Below, piece by piece: positions 37,456-49,644 of a stretch of 64,000 bases of DNA. Under the pieces are notes generated by a model. It did no database searches. It was given only the letters and a program-made list of their open reading frames with translations, and was not told where the DNA came from. Both the position numbers and the translations under genes were made by a program. Each line of letters starts with the position of its first letter. Position 1 is the stretch's first letter. The stretch is from the NCBI RefSeq assembly GCF_001632365.1, contig NW_024468540.1, positions 316,490 through 380,489 of the forward strand. Reading direction: 5' to 3'. This stretch comes from Laetiporus sulphureus 93-53 (Eukaryota > Basidiomycota > Agaricomycetes > Polyporales > Laetiporaceae).

Positions 37456-39498
37456 TTACTGCTGTCCCTCCGGCTTGAGCGAACTGCGCCCTGCACGAAG
37501 GATCTCGTCCGTCGACAGCAAGTTGACCGCGATCACGGAGCTGCGGAATATGAGTTATATGCGCGTCAATACGGAAGGGACCCGCTCACCAGGAGTGCAG
37601 CATTTGTCTCTTGACTCGGTAGTTGTCCCAGATACCCTCTACTGTGGGGTCAAACGGCTCCCCGGTTTCCAGATCGAGACCGACGACATTGCCTTCAGCC
37701 TGCTCCTCCTATATGAAACGTGACGAGTCAGTAATACGACCGCACGAGTCACCAAAAAAAAACGAGCCTGCAACGCAACAATGGCATCCTGCACATCGTA
37801 CCCTCCATTCGCGGCGAGCGTCTTCGGAATGATCAGCAAGGCCTCTGCAAATGCCTGCACGCCCATTTTGACGCGGCCCTTCGCGTTCTTCTTCACGGGG
37901 CCCATCAAATGCGCTGCACAAGCGACTTCGAACGCGCCCGCACCGGGGACGAGTGCGTCGTCCTCGAGCGCATTCTTCACTGCACGAAGCCCATCGCGCA
38001 GCGCGTCCTGCGTCCGCTGGATCGTGTGCGGGTTCGGACCCTTGATGAGCAGCGTGACACTCTTCGGGTCCTTGACGTCCTCGACAAACGTGTATTTTTC
38101 TTCTCCGAGCGTATACTCGTAGACAAGCCCTGCCCAACCGAGGATGTCGGGCGTCAGGTCGTCCACAGAGTTTTGCGCTACGCCGCCACAGATGAGCTGC
38201 AAACTGTGTGGATCGTTAGGAACGGTACAATATAATTGAATTCTTTGTACGAACCGCTCCATGTTACGCCGCTTTGCCCTTCGAAGAGCAAGAATGCCAT
38301 TCTTTGCGAGGATGTCGAGACTGAGCGGATCGATGCCCTTTTGATTGATGATGACAAAGTTCTTCTTCTTCTCGTTTGCGCCGACAGCCTGGTCACAGAC
38401 GAGGTTCTTCAGCTCAACGATCTTCTTGCACTTTGCGTCGGTGAACCGTCGCTCTGACTCGACGAGCTTCTCCCGCTGTTCCGAAGAAGAGTAGAAGAAT
38501 CCGGAATTGACCTCACTGCGTAAGAATACCCGTTAGCTGCAGGCTGCCAGTAAAGCAGACTACGTACGTCTTCTCGTATTCCAAGCTAACGTTCAGAGTC
38601 AGAATGTAGGCGTTCTCGACGCGTTTTGGCATGTCGGGGTGCCGTGCACCATGATCAAGAACTAAGCCGCGGATGAGCTGTGTTTCTGAAGCCGTTCGGT
38701 GTTGCATCTTCATGACCTCGACCATGTGAAGGTCAATTGGTTCGCGGATCTTGTTAGTAGAATCTGACCGCAGATTTGATAATTGCCTTAAAGTACAGAA
38801 AGCTTAAGACGTACCTGGAGAAGGGGGAGGTGGACGAATGCATAGGACGGCATCGACAACCTCAGCGGCAAGCTGTTTTGCGAGTGATGGGTTGACCTTC
38901 GTCGCCAGCGAAGTATAGGCGACGTTGATCAAAGTAGCACGGTCCATGTTTACACTTCGCTTGAATGTTTCAAGGAACTAGGATATGTGTGCATCAGATT
39001 AGCAATTACATGTATCACAATAAGCCACGCACCGCCAAGGCCTCTTTCTTCGCCACATCAAATCCCTCAGCGATCACAGTTGGATGCACACCCTCCGAAG
39101 TATAGCGGTCGGCTTGTTTGAGTAGCTCTCCAACAAGCAATACGACCGATGTCGTACCGTCACCGACCTGGTCATCTTGTGCTACCGCTGTCCGCGCAAT
39201 CATGGCTGCGGTAGGGTTCTGGATCTGCATCTCGGACAACAGCACCTTCCCATCCTTCGTCATCTTGATCTGCCCCGCACCATCGACCAGCATCTTGAGC
39301 GTTCCTCGTGGCCCTGCAGACGCGTTTCATGGTCAATGTCATCGCATTATCATCCATCCAAATGAGCACAGAAAACATACCGAGATTGCCCTTGACGACA
39401 CTTGCGAGCCCCATTGCTCCTGTCGTGTTGACCTGGAGAGCAGCTGCACGACGCACGCTCTCCGCCTTTGGGTTAATGAGCTGGATACTCGACGACAT
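37456..39498 (-). CDS. CCT6: T-complex protein 1 subunit zeta (CCT6)
   Basis: CCT6 is one of eight subunits of the cytosolic chaperonin TRiC/CCT, which folds actin, tubulin and WD40 proteins in an ATP-driven cycle. Exons: 39498-39381, 39313-39033, 38977-38815, 38763-38568, 38515-38255, 38203-37753, 37708-37590, 37540-37456, giving 557 residues. Motifs: [20 protein letters not shown], the ATP-site [28 protein letters not shown], and [18 protein letters not shown]. The pattern [11 protein letters not shown] and the C-terminal [19 protein letters not shown] identify zeta. The exon 6 end falls at a run of nine T; my model adds ARFFL to the protein there, and a GC-AG intron would restore the usual sequence. 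It lies head to head with APC1. Confidence 0.94.
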
Positions 39499-39807
39499 TG
39501 CGGCGAAGATACAAGGCGAGGTGAAAGTAAGTAGTCGCCGTCGGTGCGCGTCAACCTTTCGATTTATTTGATGACGTAAGCCGACACACGCGACTGTGGC
39601 CCACACGCTCTCAAACATCAATTCAGAACATCATCGCTCAACGTTCAACGTTCGACGTCAACGGTCAGGTCCACATCTTTTGCTCGTGTTTCATATTGTC
39701 TGCTTCGAGATAACATCGCCGAAAAGACTCCAACGTACTTGCTTTCATGTTGCTGGAGTAAATACAAGTGTCACGCTATTGCCTACGCGTCTTCATCGAG
39801 AGTGACC
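39499..39807. promoter_or_regulatory. Divergent promoter of CCT6 and APC1
   Basis: Only 309 bases separate the two start codons. Near 39,635-39,665 lies a cluster of palindromic AACGTT/GACGTC cores (CAACGTTCAACGTTCGACGT). It could be a shared binding site, though no factor can be named from sequence alone. Confidence 0.5.
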
Positions 39808-42800
39808 ATGGAATCTAACAAGGGAACATGTGAACCCGTCACCATCTTCGTGGACTCTCGCTTAGCACCACAAGGAACACAATATCTCGAGAAGTCTGCA
39901 AAGCGGAAGAAGAAAACTGAGCCTACCGAGTCGGATTTGCTCAAAGCTATTCGAGAAAGCCTTCGTAGTAGCCGAGGCGGCAGTCCTTCTTCTCTCCCGA
40001 ATCAGGTGCGTTATCCATCGGTGGAAGAGTCTCAAGACTCCGTACGAGAGGATGAACTCGGCTGGGACTCGGTCACCGTCGTGCTGAGTGCTGGAGGAGT
40101 TATACGCAAGAAATGGAGCTTCGAAGAAGAGGGCCAGCCCGTTCAATGGGCCTGCATGGGCTGGTTCGACCAGCCCAGTGCGTTCCCACAGACATCCCCG
40201 TTGCGACCTGCTCACTACACGGGTGAGTCCCAGGAACAGACGACGCCTGTGGCAGACTCGAGCGGCCGGCCCACGTTCGGACCATTCGCTCGTGCCCAGC
40301 AGCAGCACAAGCGGGAGCACGAGCCAGCAGGACGTGCCCGCGCTGTGTTCATTTTCCTACGGAGCATTGGTCGCATCTTCTTGTTGAATGGCACCGACTA
40401 CACCTTCCACCTGCCGTTTGTAGTCCGCAGGGCATGGCCGCTGAGCCCTCACGGAGTACTGCTGCAACGGGTGTTGGACCCTATGGAGCTCGAAGAAGTG
40501 AAAGCCTCCGGCGACGTTGCTTTACCGACTTCCTTCACCTTCATCAACGCGCTCGCTGAGCCAGCAGCCGTGGGCATCACGACAAAGCTCACGGGCGGTT
40601 TCAATCACATCCCGGTGTCCATCGAAGAAGATGATCCAATTAAGTCAATCAATTTCGTACCCGCGGAGGAGCAGGTCGTCTGGATCTCTCAGCGCGTACC
40701 CGAGTCGACTGACGATATCATCATCACGATCAATACCGAGAAAAGGCAGTTTTCGATCTGGCGTTACGCGTTCATCCGGCCAAAAGAGGTGCCGACGGCG
40801 CCCAGTCGCCCGCAGCCAGTCTCAGCAGTGAACAAGAGAACATCAATGTCAGCGACACCAGCACAGAAACGGCAAGTCATTATGGCACCTCCACAGACAG
40901 CACCCGCCGGCTCGGTGTCTGGAGTCCCACGGAATCTATCAACACCTGCACCGATGACTGCCTTGGTTGGCGTTGGGGCGACGATGGAGCATGCTGCCTC
41001 CGTTCCTGCCGCCGGGAGGTCACGACAGGACTCGATCTCTAGGTTGGATCTGAGTGTAGCAGTTGATAAGACAAGCGGCGGATTCGACGGGGAAATCTTA
41101 TTGGATCCAGTCGTGAATGCGCGCATGCAAACCGCGTACTGGGTGGAAAAGTTGCATTGCGAGCAGCTACCAGAGCGATCGTGCGTGTGCTTCTCTATTG
41201 TGACATCAACTCCTGATCATCAGAGACTATAGTACGCTCGATCCCTCAGCGATATCGGTCGGCCTGTTTGACCAACGATGGGACGGCGAGGAACATCGGT
41301 CCCTAATTGGTATCTGTTTCCCTGCGGCCGAGACATTGCTGGTATATCGTTTGTCCAAGGATGCGGGTCATATTGTGGCGAAATTTGAAGGACGGCTTGA
41401 AGCGGTCTCAATATCCTCAGTTCGTGCCACAAGGGAATTGATTCAAGATCTCTTGATCGTGAAGCTAAATGGGAAAATGTCACTCCTAACTCATGGCTTG
41501 CGCGAGTTGCCTCTTTCCATATCGACCGACGTGCCCAAAGGAGCGTCGGAGAAGGAGGGGTACAGAGAGACTCCTTGTCTGACGGCACGACCACTCATCA
41601 ACTGTCCTATCATTTCTGTCTCCGACCCTATTGAGTCGACGGTTACTCTGACATTCGCGAATCGTGCTTCGGTCCGTATAGTGCTCGACCTGATGCCACG
41701 CGATCTTCTAACGCGTCAATGTCTTCTCATGCTTGCCATGGTCATTCCTGCAGACGAGTTCTTCGCGCTCCACAGCAACTTCCTGCGCAGGTGGGCCGCC
41801 AAGGGGCAGGATCTGTCGTTTGGGGTGTCTTTTGCGTGTCTCGTGTCTGCCTTATACGAAGTGTTCGAATTGGAGACCGAGCCCGCGCCACGCCAGATTT
41901 ACCCGGCAATCACTCCTGGTCCATGGCTGCAGATTCACAAGACGTCATCCGCATTCCGGTTCCGCGAGGACCCTATACTGAGAAAATTGCGCCCGCCGCC
42001 GAGCGTGCAGCCGGCCACTACGCTCCCGAGACCGAAATGCAAGCCGCGCAATCTGATCGCACCCATCTTGATCGCGCTGCATAATGTCGCTGAAGACATG
42101 CGCTTGATGATCCACCGGTATCGCGATCTCCTCAAGCTTGTCCCTGTAGTATGCAGGGTTGCCATGCATGTGCGCCCCGAGTGGGCCGATTATTGGAAAC
42201 GGCTCTGTCCTGACGCCATGGAGAATTGGCCGGCTCCAGGGATGACGGGTGAGTATCAATTTGTAGTTCAGTCGGAGTGGTCATGACGCGATCTCTCATA
42301 GTTGTTGAGAACGTCGACGACCGACTATCTGCCTGGCCGCTCGATTCAGTGGCTATCCTGTACGGGCGGATCAGCAACCCTGAATGGTTTCCCCCCGTCC
42401 CGGAGAGCCACAAGATAGCTCAAGGGTTCGACATCAAAGCCGCATTCGCGTTCGGGAACGCAGAGCCGCTGCTGTGTTCGCGCCAGTTGACCGACGTGTA
42501 TGTTGCGTTGGCGGACAGCAAGGTGCCTCAAACTCGCAAGCGCGCAGAAAACGGGCTGCAAGCTATGGTCAGAGCCCGTATTGGAGCCGACATCTTGCGA
42601 TGGGTGCCGTTGGGCATCGCCGCGCCACTGAAGGAGGCATGTCGGACGTGTCAACTGTCACCGAGTGGAGACTGGCCTCCATTGGCCCATGGTCTGATTG
42701 GGCGCAATGACCTTGCGGAGATGAGCTCTCCTCATGAGCAAATTCACGTTCGCGGCTATCGCTCTGTGAGAGAGTCCATGGTGAGTCGGCAAATTCATCG

Positions 42801-45800
42801 CGGAGTCGCATCTCTCTGATTTTCCTGCAGCAAGCCTTCATGCATCGCAAGTCATTTCGCGAACACATTGATGACACCTGGAAAGCTGTCACCGGAGAGA
42901 CGAATGTCGTGTCTGGCGTGGAGTTGGACGTGGACGATCTGACACAGATACGGTTTGGCCAGGACAGAAGACTCGAAGAGATAGCTCGCATGCTCTGTTC
43001 ATCCACCGTTCCGACAATCAGGGCGATAGAAAGGCCAGAACTGAGGTGTGTATTGCGCATGTACGACCTGACAATCTAATTCTTATCTGTGGCCCATAGT
43101 GAGCATGATCAGGCCAAGGAGCAACAACTTCAAGTGGTCAGAATGGCGGAACGGACTCTTGCTCTGCCTTTGGGGAGGGCGATGTTCACTTTCGGATCCG
43201 TGCCAACTGTCACCCGCCAAGCATACGCGATACCGAAGATCGAGTATGCGGTCCGCCTTCAACCCATGAACGCATTGATCACACCAGAGCCTGGGAAGAT
43301 CCCGGTGGAGTGCACCAGCTGGGGCGAGTTCCATAACGGTGTCGCTGCCGGTTTGCGGATATCTGCGCAATCTAATGCGGTCGAGAGCACGTGGATCAAG
43401 TTTAACAAACCCTCCGAGCTAACTCCTGAACATGCCGGGTTCCTCTACGCACTGGGTTTGACCGGCCACTTGCGGGAGATGCTGACGTGGCACACCTTCA
43501 GCTACCTCACCCCGAAACATGACATGACTTCAATTGGTGTGCTGCTCGGCCTGTCCGCCGCTAATGTGGGAACTGGTAATCTTCACGTCACCAAACTCAT
43601 CGCCGTACATACTCCTGCGCTTCTGCCAACACCTAGCATGGACCTGAATGTGCCATTGATCACTCAGGCCGCTGGCTTGATCGGGATCGGGCTGCTCTAC
43701 ATGGGTACACAGAATAGGCGGATGGCTGAGGTCTGTCTCAGCCAAATCAGCCGTAAAGATCTCTGCCAGCCTGATCTGAGCAACGAGTATCGTGAAGCTT
43801 ATACATTTTCAGCGGCCCTCGCCTGTGGGATGGTCATGCTCGGCAAAGGCGGTGAGGTACCGGCAGATCTAGTCATGCTGTCGCGATTGCGTGTGCTCAT
43901 TCATGGGGAAAGACATCCTTCGTTCAGTGTCGATGAACAACCAACTTTCGACATTAATCTGACATCACCGGCCGCTACAATTACGTTAGGTTTGATGTAT
44001 CTTAGGTCGGGACGGCAAGACGTGGCCGACATACTGGCAATCCCGGATACTTTGCTTGCCCTCAACAGTATCCAGCCCAGCTTTCTGCTAATGCGGACGC
44101 TGGCTAGATGCCTGATAATGTGGGACAAGATCGCTCCATCGAAGGAATGGTTACAATCTCAAGTGCCTCAGGCTATTTTGGCGGCGGTCAATGACCGCTA
44201 CCACGGGAAATCCCGCGACGATGCGTATGAGCTCGCATACTACAACATCCTGGCTGGCCTTTGTTTCGCCATTGGGCTCAAGTACGCTGGTACTGCAAGG
44301 GAAGAGGCGTACTTGTTAATTATCACGCACTACGATATGTTCAGCCAAGTGGCTTACACGAATAGTGAGTGGTTTCAGCCGCACGTACGATGTGTTGTTT
44401 CACTCCAAAGTTTATATAGGTACTGCCTTCGACCATAGAATCAAGCGTGCAGCAATTCGCGATGGCCTGAACCTGATATCGATATCTCTTGCCATGGTCT
44501 TGGCAGGAACGGGCGAAATCAACTGTCTGCGGAGATTACGCTATGCCTATGGGATGAACAATCAATTCATCCGATATGGTACTCATGTAGCGAACCATAT
44601 GTCTCTTGGCCTGCTGTTCCTCGGTGGTGGACGTTTCACCCTGGGCACTTCCGATGCAGCAATTGCTTGCATGGTGGCAGCTTTCTTCCCCCGCTTCGCC
44701 AACGTTTCCTCTGATAATAAGAGCTACTTACAAGCCTTGCGTCATCTGTGGGTGTTGGCAACGGAACCTCGCTGTCTCATTGCTCGGGATGTCGACACCA
44801 AAGAAGTCGTGTACATTCCGGTGAAGATCAAGACGAAAGACGGCCAAGGGTTCATGGTTTCTCAACTTCTGTCCCCGACTCTCATCCCAGATATTGACAA
44901 GGTGCTGTCCATTCGGATCGACACTCCAAGATACTGGCCGTTCTACCTCGATGTCGCCAACAACCCTCGGCACCGAGAATCTCTTCTCCGTAATCAAACG
45001 TTATTCGTGAAACGTCGCACAGCTTTCCTGAGCTATAAAGAGGATACGAAAGGCAGCCGTAGCCTCTTTGTACGATCAGGCTCATCGCCCAGCAGCACTG
45101 CGATGTTGGATTTTCCGCAACTGACTGACTTGAAAATACATCCTGCGGGCGATCTGCACGAGTTCATCGCATCTTTCTCGAACGATCCTCTATTCATATC
45201 ATTTGCCGACCGATTCTGTCGTGACGATGGAGAGACGGAGGAGGAGCGAAGATTGCAAGCATACTGCCATGCAAGTCTCCTTGATAGTATTCTTCAAGAC
45301 AAATCGCAGACGATACAAGCTCACCTCACCGTATATCGCTACCGGCAGATGCATAGCGGCTCCTCATACTTCGTCCTCAGGATGCAGGACCTGCGCTTTG
45401 CCACAGAGTTCTATAGCAGGGTATATGAGCGACGTTTCAGTGGAAGGTCCGAAAACAATGCACGGTCGCCCCTCATCCGAGAGAGTACACTCTCCGGTGC
45501 CCTTCTTGCGATCGATCGTCACTTAGACACGATACGCACCATGAAGGCTTTCGTCGCGGCCTTGTCTCACTACGCTCAAGGCGATGCAATACCCGTGTAT
45601 CCGAAGGGCTCCAGCGAATGGAAGTGTTCTCGACACTTATCCTGGTATCTGCAGCGCAATAGTGTCCCGGTTTCTTCCGTTCTTGCTGTGCTCAAAGCTC
45701 TGGCTCGGAAGGCTCACAGAGACTGTCTGGCTGCTCCTCCGCCTGCAGGCACAACTGATGTCGCACGTTTAGACCGGGGAATCAAGGAAGTGGTGTATTT

Positions 45801-45891
45801 CGCGGGCACGTCGATGACAACCTCGATGGGCTCTGGTTGGTCCTTGAGATCCCTGGATGAGGTCGTGGCAGCTTGGTGTTTGGCGGGATGA
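39808..45891 (+). CDS. APC1: Anaphase-promoting complex subunit 1
   Basis: Six exons (39808-41180, 41224-42248, 42302-42780, 42831-43045, 43100-44364, 44420-45891) keep one frame for 1942 residues, close to the human protein's length. The strongest evidence is the PC-repeat toroid in exon 5: GVLLGLSAANVGTGNLHVTK, then VHTPALLP, LITQAAGLIGIGLLYMGTQN and a RRMAEVCLSQI repeat. The N-terminal part (exons 1-2) is beta-propeller-like and carries a Ser/Thr/Pro-rich insertion near 40,790-41,080 that may be a phosphorylation loop. APC1 is the largest APC/C scaffold subunit; the complex ubiquitinates cyclin B and securin to drive anaphase. The ATG at 39808 starts a better N-terminus than the upstream in-frame codon at 39739. 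Confidence 0.93.
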
Positions 45892-46334
45892 ATGAGGAAA
45901 ATCTCCGGACCTAATCGACTGGCTTTGCGGATCGTGAAACGTGTGTGTTGTAGCCGTAGTTATTTATGATGTAGGTTCGATATTCGATCGCTATGGAGTT
46001 TTTCAATACAATCGAGTAGGGGAAGCATCCCTTGTCATACACCACAAACTGCTGACGAATAACAACCTAACTTGCCTATACAATCTCGTACATCGTAACC
46101 CAATGACAAATCAAGAATTCCAAGGCACCTGCTGCCGTCTATAACCATGTCCGACCGGCATTCTCTGGGTTCCAACCCCAGTAACAGGTCGGTGTCTTAT
46201 CTCAACCATTCATGGGCAGGATGAACAGAGCCTGAGACACGATGACTCTTTAAGCATCGATATGTCAGCAATTCTTGTCTGTCCTCCTCAGCTGGGGCCA
46301 TCACTTACCTGATGAATCATGGCATGCCGAGCTA
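45892..46334. other. Convergent spacer
   Basis: About 440 bases between the 3' ends of APC1 and a minus-strand F-box gene. No gene is seen; it should contain both 3' untranslated regions. Confidence 0.4.
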
Positions 46335-47949
46335 TCACTGGGTTGTCTCAGAACGTTCTGCCAGCCTCGCGCAGCGTAATTGCTCGAGGTGGAAGAACAG
46401 CGGTGTATAAATTTCCCGTCTATCCCTGCACGTTTTAACGTCGAGGTTTGGGAAGATGCGATCGATCCACCGCGCGGCCCGATTATAGAGAGCCTCTCCT
46501 TCCGCCGCTGACGAGACTCTGTATTGCATGGAAAGTAATAACTCGTTGAGACCGTGAGAAGTAGTCGGAGGAGAATCTGAAGAAACGTCGTCGGGGAATG
46601 CCACAACCGGTAGCTTCAATGAGGTGAGGTCCGGACAGCAACGGGCAAAATGCATCAAGTCACCGCCAGTGAGAGCCGGGTAATCTTCATATCCCAAATC
46701 AAGCTGCTGGACCATTGGCCAGGCAAGTGCCATCTGTCCGACATCAGAGGGCGAGAACCGGCAATGTGGCATGTAGAGATCTATGCTTGTGAGCTCATGT
46801 AGCTCGAAGAGGGGTCGAACGCCGAGTATATCATCAGAAACAGAATGTGGGGGAGAACGACCCAAAATTGGACGTCCATCATAATACATTTTGATCGACC
46901 GCAGCGACTGTCCAAAGTGATCAGCTATGTTTGTGGAAACGATGTTTAATGAGCGAATGTCGTGGGCAGATTCGCACTCTAAGCGAAGAGATAGGCGTTG
47001 TAGAGAGGGCGCATATAATACGTCGAGAAGGCTGGATGCCTTCTGGAATTCGCCCGTCAGGGACAAGGTACGCAGAGCAGGGAAGTCGCCACGAGGTATC
47101 ACGTTATTCTGATAATCCCACGATGGAAGCACAGTCAGCGAGATTTTTAAGGTTAAGTCCACCAAATGACCGCTTTGCAGATCTGATCAAGTCGTACTTC
47201 CGTTGAACAAGAAAGGCGTAGAGTCTCCAGAGCAGTAGATTCGGCAATAGGCTCCAGGCATACGCTTGCAGAGGGAGTCATCACCAAGGTTAATCTTCGT
47301 AGTAATGGGGCTATAGAAGATGCGGCGCCGAGGAGATCGTGCAGGGCATTGGAATGGAGCCGTTGCTGGTATCTCTCGCATTGAAGATCCATGTGGCGCA
47401 ATGACGGTGTCACGAATGGTATCAAGTCGGTATAAATGCATTCATGATCAGAATCGCACCAGCGTAATGTCTCGAGGTGAGGCAGAATGGGTTTCGAGCC
47501 GGCTTTACGGAATAGGATGGGAAATGCCGAAGGGTGCAGTCGCTCGCTTCTTACTCGCCCACCAACTTGGAATGCAGTGAGGATCAACGAGTGTACATAC
47601 AGAGCGTATATTTGAAACCTTGCCCACTCATCCTCCAGGATCTCGCTGGATAAGGTCTACGGAACAACACATGAGTCTTCCCTTATCGACACTACCGAAT
47701 TCATGTCGCGCTCACGTATTCAATTTCTGGGTCCAGTGGTTGTGAAACATGCTTAATTGATCCCGATAGGAGCTTGAACAGGGGCGCAAAAGAGTATAAA
47801 TTCCTCCAGAGCACGCGTATGGCTGGCTCGATGAAAGCCCTTGAGACCAGAGCGGCACGGGACAACGTAGCCTTCTCCCACATGTTGATATATGAAAAAA
47901 TCTCGTGTAGAATGTAATCGTTCGTAAACACAGGAGAGCACCCGTGCAT
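46335..47949 (-). CDS. F-box/LRR-type protein with an apparent frameshift
   Basis: Exon 1 (47949-47716) encodes a short F-box (FTNDYILHEIFSYINMWEKA...LVSRAFIEPAIRVLW). A 59-bp intron follows, then exon 2 (47656-46335) with leucine-rich strands (LPHLETLRW, PSLRHMDL, PLLRRLTLV, LRTLSLTGEF, LQRLSLRLE). This layout is the common basidiomycete F-box gene with the RNI-like repeat tail. Near 47,165-47,190 the frame ends at ICKAVIWWT-stop and continues in another frame as HLVDLTLKISL, so one base appears gained or lost. It is either a recent pseudogene or an assembly error. An in-frame extension to 48207 exists, but the F-box lies close to the ATG at 47949. Confidence 0.65.
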
Positions 47950-48619
47950 ACTAGTGGTCAGCGTCGGTGCTTGGGAATGGGCCTCCGCGCTGTGACTAGG
48001 CAGTGTGAAACCATCTCGGCGGAGCATTATTGGTGCCTGATGAGAGTAGGAGCCGGAAGAGTGCGCGAGTTTGAGGGAACTGTCAAGTCTGCCTGGCCAG
48101 CGCTGAGCGTACGGAAAACTCAAAGGTGACTCTCCGAGGTACGAGACGGGAATCCTCGGCGCTTCGCAACAAATAAGCGCGCCTGGTCTTCGCTTCTTGT
48201 GTTTCATCTCCCTATGTATCTGTTAATGACCCCATGCTGACCAGCGATATGATCCTCCGAAAGAGACAGACAAATATATAGCTCTAGGAGAGTCTTGAGT
48301 CTATCCATCTGGACGGACTACATTGAACATGAGGAATATGCACTGCGGATCATGTACGGAGCACTCGTCGTAAGACGTAGACCTCGAGTTGTGGAATCTT
48401 GTCTCCTGTTTTTGCGGCGACAAGCAGATTGTCAGTACGGAGGATCTCGAGCTCTTGTCGCTTGTCTGCTTCTTTCATCCTGGAAAATCATAAGTGTACG
48501 AACGGATTGACTTGACTCGGAAGCGACATCGTCGTATCGTCGGACCTCTTTCAATGAGTCCTCATCGCTGTTGCGGTAACATGTAAGACTCTTGATGTTC
48601 CCATGCAGCGCAGTTCAAT
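47950..48619. other. Intergenic, nothing recognised
   Basis: No coding or repeat signal could be supported. The first 250 bases are the likely promoter of the minus-strand F-box gene. Confidence 0.35.
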
Positions 48620-49020
48620 TCAGTCATAACACAAGCTCAGAACTCGATTCAGCACACCAGGCATAGCATCATCGTCGTCACCGTGCAAACTGTACTCTGC
48701 GAGGTCGTCATTGACCTTGCTCTTCGGCCTGATCTTTTCTGCAGGCTCGTCTTGGTCCATAGGTTTGTCTTAATCCATGACATCGTTTCCTTCTCCTCAT
48801 TGTCTTCAGTTATATAGGTTCATTGAGATCCATAAGAACGAACAGAACATGAAGGCTCGCTCTACCTAGTATGCACTCTCAGGCTCATCGTCCGCTTCAT
48901 CTCCCTCAGTGCCCTTCCCCATCATCGCAGCCGCCTTGTGTGCTGCTTCTAACTCTTCTCGAGCATCTTCGACCACGATGCGGGCAAGCGCGCTGACTCA
49001 TTGAGCCAATGCCAGCCCCA
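48620..49020 (-). pseudogene. PWP1: Relic of the 5' part of PWP1 (WD40 ribosome-biogenesis protein)
   Basis: Two short frames on the minus strand resemble the conserved N-terminal region of PWP1. The first (49020-48866) reads SALARIVVEDAREELEAAHK then AAAMMGKGTEGDEADDEPES. The second (48760-48620) reads AEKIRPKSKVNDDLAEYSL then HGDDDDAMPG. PWP1 has just this order: a VSALARI/DAREELE helix, an acidic linker, then the NDDLAEY...DDDD box ahead of the WD40 repeats. No WD40 coding follows, a TGA (48998-49000) stands where Arg is expected before VSALARI, and the second piece ends in an early stop. It is therefore a decayed fragment; the functional gene should be elsewhere. Confidence 0.6.
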
Positions 49021-49644
49021 GGATCAATCATTCCGCGATTTCCGGTCCTGCCTCGCAGACAACCGGAACAATGAGGACATACCAAATCATCATCATCACG
49101 GATTATGTTTCGATGGGTGTTGCACCAAGGTGCTTAGCAACACAATTGTTTCATCGCATGCGAGGTGAGACCCATGTCATACCGTATGTCAGAATGTGTT
49201 CTTCCCGCTGTTCAATCCGATATCTTGATTATTAACTGAGGTTTAAATTTGACTCGCTATCCTACATCTCTTTGGCTGTCTCCGCCGTTGCTCTCGGTAA
49301 CGCGGTTGACGAGACGCCGTCGCCCTTCATTAAGCTCTACACTGCTGTTCCTGGCTCAGTGAGCTCAGCACGTCGAAACTAACCTTTTCTAGGATGTCCA
49401 GAATATTTTCTCGGCTTGAAACTTGTCCCCCGGACGGGGTGTCTCCTAATAGGACCTCACCTTGAATGTGCGACTTGGAGTCACGATCCGTATTGCAAGC
49501 GAAGCCGTTTCGTTTGCGGAGGTGTATGCCCCCGTCCGCTCTTGCATAACCCTGTCTGTGCGGTCATATCATCGCTTTAATTGGGTACCTCTAGGAACAC
49601 TGTGATAACGTCGGCAGTGAAGCGGGCGGGCTGTGAAGATATGG
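49021..49644. other. Intergenic, possible coding relics
   Basis: There are short coding-like stretches, for example plus strand 49253-49360 (ISLAVSAVALGNAVDETPSP) and 49460-49530 (TLNVRLGVTIRIASEAVSFA). Neither has a recognisable family or a long frame. It may be the remains of another displaced gene. Confidence 0.3.
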
